Assembly (NCBI RefSeq): GCF_900108515.1
Contig: NZ_FNWW01000002.1
Span: forward strand, 310,001 to 374,000
From: Halobacillus karajensis
Lineage (GTDB): Bacteria > Bacillota > Bacilli > Bacillales > Halobacillaceae
DNA: 64,000 nucleotides
Direction: 5' to 3'
Shown here piece by piece: positions 8,749-19,078 of the stretch; position 1 is the stretch's first letter; each line of letters opens with the position of its first letter. The notes under the pieces were generated by a model that ran no database searches, was not told where the DNA came from, and saw only the letters and a list, made by a program, of their open reading frames with translations. The position numbers and the translations under genes were made by a program.

Positions 8749-9651
8749 ATGAAAACATTAGAAGAACTAGTCAATACAATGGATCGCACTACACCAAAAA
8801 ATGTAGCAGTAGCTCAGGCTGCGGATGAGGAAGTATTGAAAGCGGTGAAGATGGCAAGAGATTCAAATTTAGCAGATTTTCTACTTGTCGGGGACAAAGG
8901 GGACATTGAAAATAAGGCGCAAGCTGTTGGGTTGGATTTGACTCAAGGTGGTATTTCAGTGGTGCATGCCTCTCACTATGAAACTGCACGTACTGCGGTA
9001 AAAGCTGTTCATGATGGAGAAGCGCATGTGGTTATGAAAGGCCAAATCGATACAAAGTCATTATTAAAAGCAGTTCTTGATAAGGAATATGGGCTTCGTA
9101 AAGGTTCCGTATTATCACATGTAGCATTGTTTGAAATTCCAGGGAGAGATAAGCTGATATTTTTAACAGACTCGGCGATGAATATTACTCCGTCCTTGCA
9201 GGAAAAAACACAGATTATTGAAAATGCAGTTGAAGTGGCTGTCCATGCAGGGTGGAACTGCCCTAAAGTTGCCATGCTTGCAGCTGTTGAAGTTGTAAAT
9301 CCAGCTATGGAAGCTACCCAGGATGCAGCAATAGTAACCCAAATGAATAGACGAGGACAGATCAAAGGTTGTATTGTAGACGGGCCGCTTGCTTTTGACA
9401 ATGCGGTCGACCCTAAGGCTGCAGAGCAAAAAGGGGTTACGTCCGAGGTGGCAGGGCAGGCAGACATCCTTGTCGTACCGTCGATCGAGGTTGCAAATGC
9501 TTTATATAAATCATTCATTTATTTCGCTAAGGGAAAAGTTGCCGGCGTAATTAGTGGGGCCAAAGCTCCCATTGTCCTGACTTCACGAGCTGATAACGCC
9601 CAAAGCAAAATATATTCACTGGCATTGGCATTAAAAGCCAGTCAACAATAG
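8749..9651 (+). CDS. ptb: Phosphate butyryltransferase
   Basis: Exchanges CoA of butyryl- or branched acyl-CoA for phosphate, giving the acyl phosphate used by Buk. The 300-aa length and the phosphotransacetylase-fold sequence ([35 protein letters not shown]) fit the family. It is the first gene of the seven-gene bkd operon, with the GAGGTG ribosome site eight bases upstream of ATG, and is separated from bcd by only 11 bases. Expression should depend on BkdR and sigma-54. Confidence 0.95.
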   Translation: MKTLEELVNTMDRTTPKNVAVAQAADEEVLKAVKMARDSNLADFLLVGDKGDIENKAQAVGLDLTQGGISVVHASHYETARTAVKAVHDGEAHVVMKGQIDTKSLLKAVLDKEYGLRKGSVLSHVALFEIPGRDKLIFLTDSAMNITPSLQEKTQIIENAVEVAVHAGWNCPKVAMLAAVEVVNPAMEATQDAAIVTQMNRRGQIKGCIVDGPLAFDNAVDPKAAEQKGVTSEVAGQADILVVPSIEVANALYKSFIYFAKGKVAGVISGAKAPIVLTSRADNAQSKIYSLALALKASQQ

Positions 9652-9662
9652 GAGGAATTACC

Positions 9663-10757
9663 ATGGAAATTTTCAGTTATATGCAAGAGTACGACTATGA
9701 GCAATTGTTATTTTGTCAAGATGAGCAGTCAGGATTAAAAGCGATCATAGCTATTCACGATACTACATTAGGTCCGGCTCTTGGTGGAACACGTATGTGG
9801 ACATATGCTTCAGAAGATGAGGCGGTCGAGGATGCGCTGCGTTTAGCAAAAGGAATGACCTATAAAAACGCAGCCGCAGGTTTAAACCTGGGTGGAGGGA
9901 AAACCGTGATTATCGGGGATCCAAAGAAAGAAAAGAATGAAGAGATGTTCCGTGCATTTGGCCGTTATATCCAGGGGCTGAATGGTCGATATATTACCGC
10001 AGAGGATGTAGGAACAACTGTTCAGGATATGGATCTGATTCATGAGGAAACGGATTTTGTAACAGGCATCTCCCCTGCCTTTGGTTCTTCCGGAAACCCG
10101 TCACCAGTTACAGCCTATGGTGTGTATCGAGGCATGAAGGCAGCAGCCAAAGAAGGATTTGGTACAGACTCATTAGAAGGTAAAACGGTTGCTGTACAAG
10201 GTGTGGGGAATGTTGCCTTTACTCTATGTCGTCACCTGCATGAAGAAGGAGCAAATCTAATTGTCACAGACATTAATAAAGAATCGGTTCAACGTGCTGT
10301 GGAAGAGTTCGGAGCAAGAGCGGTGGAACCTGAAGAAATTTACAGTGTCGATTGTGATATCTATGCACCTTGTGCACTCGGTGCAACGATCAATGATGAA
10401 ACCATCCCTCAATTGAAAGCGAAAGTCATAGCAGGTGCTGCAAACAACCAGCTGAAAGAAACCAAACATGGGGACCTCCTGCATGAAAAAGGCGTTGTCT
10501 ATACTCCTGATTATGTCATCAATGCTGGAGGGGTTATTAATGTAGCGGATGAATTACATGGCTACAATAAAGATCGTGCCATGAAGCGTGTAGAAACTAT
10601 TTATGATAATGTATCCCGGGTATTTGAAATTTCAAGACGTGATGATATTCCAACATATGTAGCTGCAGACCGTATGGCAGAAGAGCGTATTGAACGGATG
10701 CGTCGTTCTAGAAGTCAGTTCCTTCAGAATGGTCACCATATCCTAAGTAGAAGATAG
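9663..10757 (+). CDS. bcd: Leucine (branched-chain amino acid) dehydrogenase
   Basis: NAD-dependent oxidative deamination of leucine, valine and isoleucine to 2-oxo acids, the substrates of the Bkd complex. The glycine-rich active site with the catalytic lysine is in [14 protein letters not shown], and the Rossmann motif is VQGVGNVA. Length of 364 aa is standard. Excellent AGGAGG site. It sits between ptb and buk as in B. subtilis. Confidence 0.96.
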   Translation: MEIFSYMQEYDYEQLLFCQDEQSGLKAIIAIHDTTLGPALGGTRMWTYASEDEAVEDALRLAKGMTYKNAAAGLNLGGGKTVIIGDPKKEKNEEMFRAFGRYIQGLNGRYITAEDVGTTVQDMDLIHEETDFVTGISPAFGSSGNPSPVTAYGVYRGMKAAAKEGFGTDSLEGKTVAVQGVGNVAFTLCRHLHEEGANLIVTDINKESVQRAVEEFGARAVEPEEIYSVDCDIYAPCALGATINDETIPQLKAKVIAGAANNQLKETKHGDLLHEKGVVYTPDYVINAGGVINVADELHGYNKDRAMKRVETIYDNVSRVFEISRRDDIPTYVAADRMAEERIERMRRSRSQFLQNGHHILSRR

Positions 10758-10780
10758 AACAATAACGGAGGTTTAAGATA

Positions 10781-11866
10781 TTGCTAACACATAGGATCCT
10801 TGTCATCAATCCTGGTTCCACATCTACAAAAATTGGGGTATTTGATGACAAGGAAGTAGTTTTTGAGAAAACAATCCGTCATAGCGCGGAAGAAATTAGT
10901 TCATTTAAACGGATTATTGATCAATATGAATTTCGCAAAAATGTTATCTTGGAAGAACTTGACCAAGAGGGCATTAACATAAGTAAATTAAGTGCGGTTT
11001 GTGGTAGAGGCGGTCTTCTGCGTCCAATAGAAGGTGGGACATATGAAGTTAACGAAGCCATGCTTGAAGACTTGAAAAATGGTTACAATGGAGAACATGC
11101 CTCCAATTTAGGGGGCATTATCGCCAATGAGATTGCTCAAGGATTGAATATAGGAGCTTACATTGTCGACCCTGTTGTCGTTGATGAGCTTCATGATTTA
11201 GCCCGGGTATCGGGAGTGCCTGAGATTCCAAGGAAAAGTATTTTTCATGCTTTAAACCAAAAAGCTGTGGCTAGGCGGGCGGCTGCAGAGTTAAACCTGG
11301 CCTATAAAGATGCGCGGCTAATTGTTACACATATGGGTGGAGGAATTACCGTAGGGGCACACGTCGGAGGTCGTGTCATTGATGTGAATAATGGTCTCCA
11401 TGGTGACGGGCCGTTCTCGCCAGAAAGAGCAGGCACTGTCCCCGCTGGAGATTTGGTTTCTCTCTGTTTCTCCGGCCAATATTATCGTGATGAAGTGATG
11501 AAGAAACTGGTTGGTCAAGGAGGGCTTATGGCTTACTTGGACACTAATGACGCTCGTGAAGTGGAGAAGTTAATTGCTGAAGGAAACCGTAAAGCAAAAG
11601 TTGTCTTTGACGCAATGGCCTATCAGATTGCTAAAGAAATTGGAAGCATGAGCGCTGTCATGGAAGGAAAAGTTGATGCAATTGCCCTTACTGGCGGCTT
11701 AGCATACGGAAAAGGTTTTGTAGAGGAAATTTCTAAAAGAATTCATTGGATCGCTGACGTGCTCGTTTATCCAGGTGAAAATGAGTTAGAAGCTTTAAAT
11801 GAAGGAACCTTACGTGTCCTCAAAAAAGAAGAAGTTCCGAAACAATATCCTAACTTTCAAGAATAG
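10781..11866 (+). CDS. buk: Butyrate kinase
   Basis: Member of the ASKHA acetokinase superfamily that makes ATP from acyl phosphate delivered by Ptb. The N-terminus [14 protein letters not shown] is the phosphate-binding signature; [11 protein letters not shown] and [15 protein letters not shown] follow, and the C-terminal ALTGGLAYG motif binds adenosine. TTG start at 10781 after CGGAGG gives the usual length of 361 aa. Branched acyl phosphates are the probable substrates in this operon. Confidence 0.95.
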   Translation: MLTHRILVINPGSTSTKIGVFDDKEVVFEKTIRHSAEEISSFKRIIDQYEFRKNVILEELDQEGINISKLSAVCGRGGLLRPIEGGTYEVNEAMLEDLKNGYNGEHASNLGGIIANEIAQGLNIGAYIVDPVVVDELHDLARVSGVPEIPRKSIFHALNQKAVARRAAAELNLAYKDARLIVTHMGGGITVGAHVGGRVIDVNNGLHGDGPFSPERAGTVPAGDLVSLCFSGQYYRDEVMKKLVGQGGLMAYLDTNDAREVEKLIAEGNRKAKVVFDAMAYQIAKEIGSMSAVMEGKVDAIALTGGLAYGKGFVEEISKRIHWIADVLVYPGENELEALNEGTLRVLKKEEVPKQYPNFQE

Positions 11867-11881
11867 GAAGGAGAGTCCAAA

Positions 11882-13303
11882 TTGGCACAAGAATACGATT
11901 TGGTTATTCTCGGAGGAGGAACTGGCGGTTATGTAGCCGCCATCCGAGCTTCGAAACTGGGCCTTAAAACAGCCATTGTAGAAAAAAGAGAACTGGGTGG
12001 TACTTGTCTCCATAGAGGGTGTATACCATCTAAAGCCTTGCTTCGGAGTGCAGAAGTGTTCAAACAGACGAAGGAAGCAGATCAGTATGGTATTTCGACA
12101 GAGTCCCCTACATTGAATTTTACAAAAGTTCAAGAGCGTAAGCAGTCGATTGTAGATACACTACATAAAGGTGTGCAAGGTTTGATGAAAAAAGGAAAAA
12201 TCGATGTGTATGAGGGCTTTGGACGTATTTTAGGTCCATCCATTTTTTCCCCCACAGCTGGAACGATTTCGGTTGAAATGAATAATGGAGAAGAAAATGA
12301 GATGTTAATCCCTAAAAATGTTCTTGTAGCAACAGGCTCAAGTCCTAAATCACTGCCGGGCCTTGAAATTGATGGAGAACTTGTTATGAGTTCGGATGAA
12401 GCTCTTCATATGGAGGAACTTCCTGATTCTATTGTCATTGTAGGTGGCGGTGTCATAGGAATTGAATGGGCTTCTATGCTTGCAGACTTTGGAGTGAAGG
12501 TTACGGTCCTTGAATATTTGCCTCACATTCTACCTACAGAAGACGAAGATATTTCCAGGGAAATGTTGAAGCAGATGAAGAAAAAAGGAGTTGAAGTAGT
12601 TACCGGTGCCCAGGTGCTGCCAGATACACTACAAAAAGACTCCAGCGTTCAAATGAAAGCCGAAGTGGACGGAGAGACCATGACATTTAAAGCTGATCGG
12701 ATGCTCGTTTCTGTAGGAAGAGCTGCAAACATTAAGAATATTGGTCTGGAAAACACGGATATGCAAGTAGAAAACGGTGTCATCCAAACCAATGAATATT
12801 ACCAGACCAAAGAAAGCCATATCTACGCGATTGGTGATGTTATTGGAGGCATGCAACTTGCTCATGTGGCCTCACATGAAGGAATCATCGCTGTGGAGCA
12901 TATGGCTGACAAAAAACCACACCCGATGAACCATAACCAAGTTCCTGCCTGTATTTATTCCAATCCTGAAGTATCAAGCGTAGGATTGACCGAGAAGGCT
13001 GCAAAAGAAAAAGGTTTGGAAGTGAAGGTAGGTAAATTTCCATTTCAAGCTGTAGGAAAGGCTTTAGTTCATGGTGAAACAGACGGGTTTGTCAAAATAG
13101 TTGCAGACAAGAAAACGGATGATTTATTAGGCGTCCACATGATTGGTCCGCATGTGACAGATATGATTTCTGAAGCCGCTCTGGCCCAAGTACTGGATGC
13201 TACGCCTTGGGAGATCGCTGAAACGATCCACCCACATCCAACGCTTGCAGAAGCGATTGGAGAAGCAGCCATGGCTGTCGATGGTAATCAAATCCATGGA
13301 TAA
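11882..13303 (+). CDS. lpdV: Dihydrolipoamide dehydrogenase (E3) of the branched-chain complex
   Basis: FAD flavoprotein that re-oxidises dihydrolipoyl-E2 with NAD. FAD motif GGGTGGYVAA (11-20), redox-active disulfide GGTCLHRGCIPSK (Cys42 and Cys47), NAD motif VGGGVIGIEWASM, and the C-terminal base region HPHPTLAEAI. 473 aa, TTG start after GGAAGGAG. Lies 15 bases after buk. Dedicated to the Bkd complex by position. Confidence 0.95.
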   Translation: MAQEYDLVILGGGTGGYVAAIRASKLGLKTAIVEKRELGGTCLHRGCIPSKALLRSAEVFKQTKEADQYGISTESPTLNFTKVQERKQSIVDTLHKGVQGLMKKGKIDVYEGFGRILGPSIFSPTAGTISVEMNNGEENEMLIPKNVLVATGSSPKSLPGLEIDGELVMSSDEALHMEELPDSIVIVGGGVIGIEWASMLADFGVKVTVLEYLPHILPTEDEDISREMLKQMKKKGVEVVTGAQVLPDTLQKDSSVQMKAEVDGETMTFKADRMLVSVGRAANIKNIGLENTDMQVENGVIQTNEYYQTKESHIYAIGDVIGGMQLAHVASHEGIIAVEHMADKKPHPMNHNQVPACIYSNPEVSSVGLTEKAAKEKGLEVKVGKFPFQAVGKALVHGETDGFVKIVADKKTDDLLGVHMIGPHVTDMISEAALAQVLDATPWEIAETIHPHPTLAEAIGEAAMAVDGNQIHG

Positions 13304-13321
13304 ATAAAAGGAGGGATTCTC

Positions 13322-14314
13322 ATGGCTGAAAACCGCCATAAAGCCCTAGGGTTAAGTGATGAACAAGTATTGGACATGTTTCGAACAATGCTATTAGCAA
13401 GAAGAATAGATGAACGGATGTGGCTTTTGAACAGAGCAGGAAAGATACCTTTTGTTATTTCGTGTCAAGGTCAGGAGGCAGCTCAAGTTGGCGCTTCTTA
13501 TGCTCTGGACCGTGAGAAAGACTATGCGCTTCCCTATTATCGTGATATGGGCGTAGTTTTATCATTTGGAATGACAGCCAAAGATTTGATGCTGTCAGGT
13601 TTTGCGAAGGCTGAGGACCCCAACTCAGGAGGGCGCCAAATGCCAGGTCACTTCGGGCAAAAAGAAAATCGTATAGTCACGGGATCTTCTCCTGTTACGA
13701 CCCAAGTGCCGCATGCTGTCGGAATCGCTCTAGCTGGAAAAATGGAGAAGAAGGACTTTGTCTCTTTTGTAACTTTCGGGGAAGGGTCTTCCAACCAGGG
13801 AGATTTCCACGAAGGTGCCAACTTTGCAGGTGTTCATAAGCTTCCAGTAATTTTTATGGTTGAAAATAATAAATATGCTATTTCTGTCCCTGTTTCAAAA
13901 CAGTTAGCTTGTGAGAAGGTTTCTGACCGTGCTATCGGTTACGGTATGCCTGGTTATACTGTAGACGGAAATGACCCTTTAGCGGTTTATGAAGCGGTTA
14001 AGTCAGCGGCAGATCGTGGACGAAATGGAGAAGGACCAACACTTATTGAGACGGTATCTTACCGTCTGACTCCTCACTCTAGTGATGACGATGATCGAAC
14101 GTATCGTGAACGGGAAGAAGTAGACGAAGCGAAGAAAAAGGATTCCATTGTAACGTTTGCTAACTACTTACGTGAAGCGGGGATTCTAACTGATGAGAAA
14201 GAAAAAGAAATGAATGACGAAATCAACAAAATCGTCAATGAAGCGACCGATTATGCTGAAAATGCAGCCTATGCGGAAGCGGAATCTGCACTGAACTATG
14301 TGTATGAAGAGTAA
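13322..14314 (+). CDS. bkdAA: Branched-chain 2-oxoacid dehydrogenase E1 alpha
   Basis: Thiamine-diphosphate-binding subunit of the E1 decarboxylase. The TPP motif runs from GEGSSNQGDFHEGANFAGV to VENNKYAIS; Arg and His residues of the conserved loop HSSDDDDRTYR are present. 330 aa. AAAGGAGGG precedes the ATG and 15 bases separate its stop from bkdAB. Works as alpha2-beta2 with the next gene product in the cytosol. Confidence 0.95.
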   Translation: MAENRHKALGLSDEQVLDMFRTMLLARRIDERMWLLNRAGKIPFVISCQGQEAAQVGASYALDREKDYALPYYRDMGVVLSFGMTAKDLMLSGFAKAEDPNSGGRQMPGHFGQKENRIVTGSSPVTTQVPHAVGIALAGKMEKKDFVSFVTFGEGSSNQGDFHEGANFAGVHKLPVIFMVENNKYAISVPVSKQLACEKVSDRAIGYGMPGYTVDGNDPLAVYEAVKSAADRGRNGEGPTLIETVSYRLTPHSSDDDDRTYREREEVDEAKKKDSIVTFANYLREAGILTDEKEKEMNDEINKIVNEATDYAENAAYAEAESALNYVYEE

Positions 14315-14329
14315 GGAGGGGGAGCAATA

Positions 14330-15313
14330 ATGGCAGTAATATCGTATATTCAAGCCGTCACTCAAGCTTTAAAAGAAGAAATGCAGCGTGACGAGAAAGT
14401 GTTCGTCCTTGGAGAAGATGTCGGAAAACGCGGAGGTGTATTCCGCGCTACAGACGGTCTCTATGATGAATTCGGAGAAGAACGTGTGTTAGATACACCC
14501 CTTGCAGAATCAGCAATTGCCGGGGTTGGAATCGGTGCTGCGATGTATGGGATGCGTCCCGTTGCGGAAATGCAGTTTGCCGATTTTATTATGCCAGCAG
14601 TAAACCAGATCATTTCGGAGGCAGCCAAAATTCGTTATCGTTCAAATAATGATTGGAATGCACCCATTACTATACGAGCGCCATACGGTGGCGGTGTACA
14701 TGGTGCCCTTTATCACTCCCAGTCAGTCGAAGCGATTTTTGCTAATCAGCCCGGTTTGAAAATCGTAATGCCTTCAACTCCGTACGATGTGAAAGGCTTA
14801 CTTAAAGCATCGATTCGTGACAATGATCCCGTCCTATTTTTTGAACATAAACGCGCTTATCGTCTGATCAAAGGTGAAGTACCAGAAGAAGATTACACAC
14901 TTCCCATTGGAAAAGCGGACGTGAAGCGGGAAGGGGCGGATATTACAGTTATCACCTACGGCTTATGTGTTCATTTTGCTTTGCAGGCTGCGGAGAAGCT
15001 GACGGAAGAAGGAATTGACGCACATATTCTTGATCTGCGTACTGTTTATCCATTAGATAAAGAAGGGATTATTGAAGCAGCATCGAAAACCGGCAAGGTA
15101 CTTCTGGTTACGGAAGATAATAAAGAAGGTGGTATTATTTCAGAGGTATCTGCAATCATCAGTGAAAACTGCTTATTCGACCTAGATGCTCCTGTACAGC
15201 GTCTAGCGGGGCCGGATGTTCCATCCATGCCCTATGCACCAACTATGGAAAAACATTTCATGATGAATCCTGATAAAGTTGAAAAAGCGATGCGAGATCT
15301 CGCAGAATTTTAA
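14330..15313 (+). CDS. bkdAB: Branched-chain 2-oxoacid dehydrogenase E1 beta
   Basis: Partner of BkdAA. The pyrimidine-binding half contains LGEDVGKRGGVFRAT and the catalytic region RAPYGGGVHGALYHSQS with the family-typical histidines; the C-terminal transketolase domain carries YGLCVHFALQAAEKL. 327 aa matches the family. AAGGAGGGGG ribosome site, tight spacing on both sides. Confidence 0.95.
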   Translation: MAVISYIQAVTQALKEEMQRDEKVFVLGEDVGKRGGVFRATDGLYDEFGEERVLDTPLAESAIAGVGIGAAMYGMRPVAEMQFADFIMPAVNQIISEAAKIRYRSNNDWNAPITIRAPYGGGVHGALYHSQSVEAIFANQPGLKIVMPSTPYDVKGLLKASIRDNDPVLFFEHKRAYRLIKGEVPEEDYTLPIGKADVKREGADITVITYGLCVHFALQAAEKLTEEGIDAHILDLRTVYPLDKEGIIEAASKTGKVLLVTEDNKEGGIISEVSAIISENCLFDLDAPVQRLAGPDVPSMPYAPTMEKHFMMNPDKVEKAMRDLAEF

Positions 15314-15331
15314 TATAAGGAGGGAAATCCT

Positions 15332-16642
15332 GTGGGTTTAGAAAAAATTAATATGCCCCAACTCGGTGAAAGTGTCACAGAGGGTACAATCAGTACATGG
15401 CTCGTTCAACCGGGGGATCAGGTCAACAAATATGATCCAATTGCAGAAGTCATGACAGATAAAGTAAACGCTGAAGTTCCTTCCTCTTTTTCAGGAACTA
15501 TTAAAGAGCTTGTTGCTTCAGAAGGGGATACGATTTCTGTTGGTGAATTGATGTGTTATATCGAAGTAGAAGGAGCAGGTGCTTCAGAAGAACCTGCTGC
15601 GGATGAAAACAAGGAGGCGCCTGCACAGGAAGAGCCGGCCGCTGAAGAAAAGACAACGTCTAAACCGAAAAAGAGTCAGGAAAAAGGCAATAAAAAGCGT
15701 TACTCACCTGCCGTCATGACATTGGCGCAAGACCATGATATTGATTTAAACCAAGTAGAAGGGTCTGGACGTGGTGGTCGAATCACACGAAAAGACATCG
15801 AGAAAATTTTTGCAAGTGGTGAAATTCCAAAAGCAGGAGAGGAAAAAGTACAAACAGAGGATCCAGCACCTAAGGAAAGCGCACCATCTTCCACACCTAC
15901 TACAGCATCTGGTGTTCAAACACCGAATGTACAGACAGGGGAAGGCGATGTGGAAATTCCAGTCACTGGGGTACGTAAAGCCATTGCTGCAAACATGGTG
16001 AAATCCAAAACAGAAATTCCTCATGCCTGGATGATGGTCGAAGTTGATGTTACGAATCTTGTCGAACTCAGAAATGCGAAAAAGACCCAGTTCAAACAAA
16101 AAGAAGGCTTCAGCCTGACTTACTTTGCATTTTTCGTAAAAGCTGTCGCTCAAGCTTTGAAAGAATATCCACAGCTGAATAGCACATGGGCAGGGGACAA
16201 AATCATTCAACGGAAAGCGATCAATTTGAATATCGCTGTTGCTAAAGATGATGAGTTATTTGTCCCTGTCATTAAAAATGCAGATGAAAAGAGCATTAAA
16301 GGAATCGCCAAAGATATAACAGACCTGGCTAATAAGGCCCGCCAAGGGAAACTTACATCGAAGGATATGGAGGGCGGTACGTTTACTGTTAACAATACCG
16401 GCTCTTTCGGGTCTGTTCAGTCAATGGGAGTGATCAATCATCCGCAGGCAGCGATCTTGCAAGTTGAATCGATCGTGAAGAAACCAGTCTATCAAAATGG
16501 TATGTTTGGTGCGCGTGATATGGTTAACTTATGTCTATCTTTAGATCATCGCGTTCTTGATGGCCTTGTGGCAGGGAACTTCCTAGCTCGCGTGAAAGAA
16601 ATCCTTGAGAAAATGTCGGAGGATAATACATCTGTTTATTAA
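15332..16642 (+). CDS. bkdB: Branched-chain 2-oxoacid dehydrogenase E2 (acyltransferase)
   Basis: Core of the Bkd complex. Residues 1-80 form a single lipoyl domain with the modified Lys44 in EVMTDKVNAE. An Ala/Glu/Pro-rich linker leads to the E1/E3-binding domain (about 125-163, YSPAVMTLAQDHDIDL), a second linker, and the catalytic domain with LDHRVLDG near the C-terminus (His and Asp). GTG start after AAGGAGGG; 436 aa. Last gene of the operon, followed by a hairpin. Confidence 0.95.
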   Translation: MGLEKINMPQLGESVTEGTISTWLVQPGDQVNKYDPIAEVMTDKVNAEVPSSFSGTIKELVASEGDTISVGELMCYIEVEGAGASEEPAADENKEAPAQEEPAAEEKTTSKPKKSQEKGNKKRYSPAVMTLAQDHDIDLNQVEGSGRGGRITRKDIEKIFASGEIPKAGEEKVQTEDPAPKESAPSSTPTTASGVQTPNVQTGEGDVEIPVTGVRKAIAANMVKSKTEIPHAWMMVEVDVTNLVELRNAKKTQFKQKEGFSLTYFAFFVKAVAQALKEYPQLNSTWAGDKIIQRKAINLNIAVAKDDELFVPVIKNADEKSIKGIAKDITDLANKARQGKLTSKDMEGGTFTVNNTGSFGSVQSMGVINHPQAAILQVESIVKKPVYQNGMFGARDMVNLCLSLDHRVLDGLVAGNFLARVKEILEKMSEDNTSVY

Positions 16643-16648
16643 TACAAC

Positions 16649-16677
16649 AAGCTGTCTTTCTATAAGGGAGACAGCTT
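16649..16677 (+). terminator. Probable terminator of the bkd operon
   Basis: Nine-base arms aagctgtct (16649-16657) and agacagctt (16669-16677). The T-run is short, so termination may be incomplete. Confidence 0.6.
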
Positions 16678-16795
16678 TGATGTTTATGGCTGTTCGTTTA
16701 AGTCTAATGAAATGGACCCTTTACTCTGGATTCAAACCTATAAGAAAATAGGCATCCAAGTAATAAGTGAAAAAGGCGTTGCATAGACAATTCAA

Positions 16796-16824
16796 TTGAA
16801 AGATGTCAGATATCTTGGTAAAAT
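16796..16824 (+). promoter_or_regulatory. Sigma-A promoter of brxB
   Basis: TTGAAA (16796-16801), 17-base spacer, TAAAAT (16819-16824). It lies 27 bases ahead of the brxB start codon. Confidence 0.75.
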
Positions 16825-16850
16825 GTTCTTAGTAATTTTAAAAAGGGGCC

Positions 16851-17288
16851 ATGGATATGGATTTTAATATTTTTATGAACGATGTTGTTTCAAAAGCACG
16901 TGAAGAAATTACAGAGGCAGGGTATACTGAACTTACGACACCTGAGGAAGTGGATCAGACCCTTTCAAAAGAAGGAACAACCCTTGTCATGATTAACTCT
17001 GTATGTGGTTGTGCAGGAGGTATTGCTCGTCCGGCAGCTGCTCATGCTATACATTACGATAAACGACCGGATCAGCTGGTCACTGTTTTTGCTGGGCAAG
17101 ATCGTGAAGCAACAGAACGTGCACGGGAGTACTTTGAAGGATATCCGCCGTCATCTCCATCCTTTGCTTTACTTAAAGATGGTAAAATCCAGACAATGGT
17201 CGAGCGTCATGATATTGAGGGATTTGAACCTATGGAAGTGATTGGAAAGCTTCAACGTAGTTTTGAAGAGTATTGTGAAGAGGTATAA
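16851..17288 (+). CDS. brxB: Bacilliredoxin BrxB (YqiW/YphP family)
   Basis: Thioredoxin-fold protein that removes bacillithiol from S-bacillithiolated proteins under oxidative stress. The family CxC site is Cys52-Gly-Cys54 in NSVCGCAGG. 145 aa, standard length. The ATG at 16851 and another at 16857 are both possible, with AAAAGGGG upstream. Own promoter and terminator, and position after bkdB as in B. subtilis. Confidence 0.93.
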   Translation: MDMDFNIFMNDVVSKAREEITEAGYTELTTPEEVDQTLSKEGTTLVMINSVCGCAGGIARPAAAHAIHYDKRPDQLVTVFAGQDREATERAREYFEGYPPSSPSFALLKDGKIQTMVERHDIEGFEPMEVIGKLQRSFEEYCEEV

Positions 17289-17303
17289 TAACACAATATA
17301 CTT

Positions 17304-17336
17304 AGGATCTTTGTGATAAAGCAAAGGTCCTTTTTT
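17304..17336 (+). terminator. Terminator of brxB
   Basis: Arms aggatctttg (17304-17313) and caaaggtcct (17322-17331) with one G-T pair, followed by six T. Confidence 0.85.
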
Positions 17337-17396
17337 ACGTAATGGTCGATAAAAGGCATTAGGGCTTTTATTGTGAAAACTGAGGTGAGAAATGTA

Positions 17397-18347
17397 GTGA
17401 GAATAGGTTACCGGACGATTAAGACAGCATTGGGCACTCCTTTTGCGATATGGATGGCCCAATTGCTGCAACTGGAGAACTTTGCATCCGCGGGAATATT
17501 AACGATTCTTTGTATTCAAATTACAAGAAAACGTTCTTTTCTTAGTGCGTGGCACCGTTTTTCGGCTTGTTTATTAGCGATGGCATTTTCATTCATCTTT
17601 TTTGAATTTCTCGGCTACAACCCGATCGCCATTGGATTAATGCTGTTTGCCTTCATCCCTGCAACCGTATGGTTTAAGATTACACCTGGAATCGTCACCA
17701 GTTCAGTTATCATTCTTCATTTATATGGCTCAGGGGATATAGGGTGGAGCATTATTTGGAATGAGGTATTATTGATTACCGTTGGGATTGGGACTGCTCT
17801 CCTCCTCAATTTGTACATGCCTAGTCTTGAAAAAAAGTTGAATCAATATCGAGATCAGGTAGAAAAGAACTTTTCAATCATTTTAAAAGAAATTGCTCAA
17901 TTTTTACGTGAAGGAGATAATGATTGGACTGGGAAAGAATTAACCGAAACAGCGAACCTTTTGGAAAGGGCAAAATCTCTTTCTTTTAGAGATGTTGAAA
18001 ATCATTTGTTACGTTCTCACAATCATTTTTATCATTATTTTCATATGCGGACAAAGCAATTTGAACTTCTTGAAAGAATGTTACCTTTAGTGAGCAGAAT
18101 TTCAACATCAGATGTACATGGAGTTAGGATGGCAGACTTTTTTGATGATTTGGCTGAAGCTGTTCACCCAGGGAATACGGCAGTCATTTATTTACGGATG
18201 CTTAAAGAGATGAAAGAAGAGTTTCGCCAGGATAAATTACCCGAAACTCGAGAAGAATTTGAGGTGAGAGCAAGCCTTTATCACCTGTTGAATGAAATTG
18301 AAGAATATTTAATCATTAAACGCTCATTCAAGAAGAGTGACGTATAG
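17397..18347 (+). CDS. yqjA: Aromatic acid exporter family membrane protein YqjA
   Basis: The N-terminal half has about five to six hydrophobic helices typical of the ArAE_1/FUSC-like family (IGYRTIKTALGTPFAIW, ILTILCIQITRKRS); the C-terminal half is cytosolic and helical. GTG at 17397 is chosen because GAGGTG ends nine bases upstream; the longer frame from GTG 17373 has no good site. That gives 316 aa, near B. subtilis YqjA (about 322). The exported compound is unknown. Synteny (brxB - yqjA) supports the name. Confidence 0.82.
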   Translation: MRIGYRTIKTALGTPFAIWMAQLLQLENFASAGILTILCIQITRKRSFLSAWHRFSACLLAMAFSFIFFEFLGYNPIAIGLMLFAFIPATVWFKITPGIVTSSVIILHLYGSGDIGWSIIWNEVLLITVGIGTALLLNLYMPSLEKKLNQYRDQVEKNFSIILKEIAQFLREGDNDWTGKELTETANLLERAKSLSFRDVENHLLRSHNHFYHYFHMRTKQFELLERMLPLVSRISTSDVHGVRMADFFDDLAEAVHPGNTAVIYLRMLKEMKEEFRQDKLPETREEFEVRASLYHLLNEIEEYLIIKRSFKKSDV

Positions 18348-18392
18348 GGAGCAAGAGAGAGGGTAAACTTTGAGTAAAAGAAGGTGACAGTT

Positions 18393-18905
18393 ATGTACTT
18401 CATGCTTCTACTATTAGGTGGTCTGCTCAATCCCTTGCTTCCCCCTCATGCCACAGGAGAGTCGGTAATTATTGTAAACAAAGCAACACATGAAGTGGTG
18501 CTTTACCAGAATAATGAAATTGTTTTTGAAGCGCCTGCAGCGATCGGAAGAACGAAGGAGTTAACGCCGGAAGGGCATTTTGATGTGAAGGTTAAAGCAA
18601 AGGATCCATACTATCGAAAAAAAGATATCCCAGGGGGAGATCCTGAGAATCCTCTTGGAAGTCGCTGGATCGGGTTTGATGCAAGAGGAACTGATGGACG
18701 AATTTACGGAATTCATGGGACAAATCAACCTGATTCGATAGGGAAATCTGTGTCAGCCGGCTGTATACGTCTGAACAACGCAGACGTGGAGAAATTGTTT
18801 GAAATGGTGCCTGTAGACGCAGATCTTATCATTGTGGACAGTGAAAAAAGCAGGAATGATTTATACCATTCCTGGGTAGAGGAAAAGTTACAAAACCAAT
18901 TATAA
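18393..18905 (+). CDS. Secreted L,D-transpeptidase (YkuD domain)
   Basis: Peptidoglycan-modifying enzyme that forms meso-DAP cross-links or anchors proteins. ATG at 18393 follows AAGGTG; the in-frame GTG at 18384 overlaps that ribosome site. Residues 1-22 form a signal peptide or N-terminal anchor (FMLLLLGGLLNPLL). The YkuD domain follows directly with IHGT (107-110) and SAGCIRL (121-127; catalytic Cys124). There is no LysM domain, so it is a minimal form of 170 aa. Strong terminator downstream. Confidence 0.9.
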   Translation: MYFMLLLLGGLLNPLLPPHATGESVIIVNKATHEVVLYQNNEIVFEAPAAIGRTKELTPEGHFDVKVKAKDPYYRKKDIPGGDPENPLGSRWIGFDARGTDGRIYGIHGTNQPDSIGKSVSAGCIRLNNADVEKLFEMVPVDADLIIVDSEKSRNDLYHSWVEEKLQNQL

Positions 18906-18915
18906 AAACACTAAG

Positions 18916-18956
18916 AAAGCCGTAAAAAGGGGAGAATCCCTTTTTTACGGCTTTTT
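18916..18956. terminator. Strong terminator
   Basis: Sixteen-base arms (18916-18931 and 18938-18953) with core gccgtaaaaaggg / cccttttttacggc and a following T-run. Ends the transpeptidase gene and probably also the convergent small gene behind it. Confidence 0.92.
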
Positions 18957-18964
18957 TGTTTGTA

Positions 18965-19078
18965 TTATAGGAAAAAGCTCGCGCCTGCTAATGCACTAGA
19001 TAGAAGCATGGATAAGATCATGACATAGATCACGATTTTCATACGGCGTTCGCGTTTTGATCGTTTTTTTGCAGCCAA
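18965..19078 (-). CDS. prli42: Stressosome-associated mini-protein Prli42
   Basis: A 37-residue membrane peptide: a basic N-terminus MAAKKRSKRERRMK followed by one hydrophobic helix IVIYVMILSMLLSSALAGA and FFL at the end. This layout matches Prli42, the conserved Firmicute peptide that anchors the stressosome (RsbR side) to the membrane in Listeria. TTG start at 19078 lies nine bases after a perfect AGGAGG on the minus strand; no ATG before the transmembrane part has such a site. Recognised by eye; a profile search would settle it. Confidence 0.8.
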   Translation of the reverse strand: MAAKKRSKRERRMKIVIYVMILSMLLSSALAGASFFL

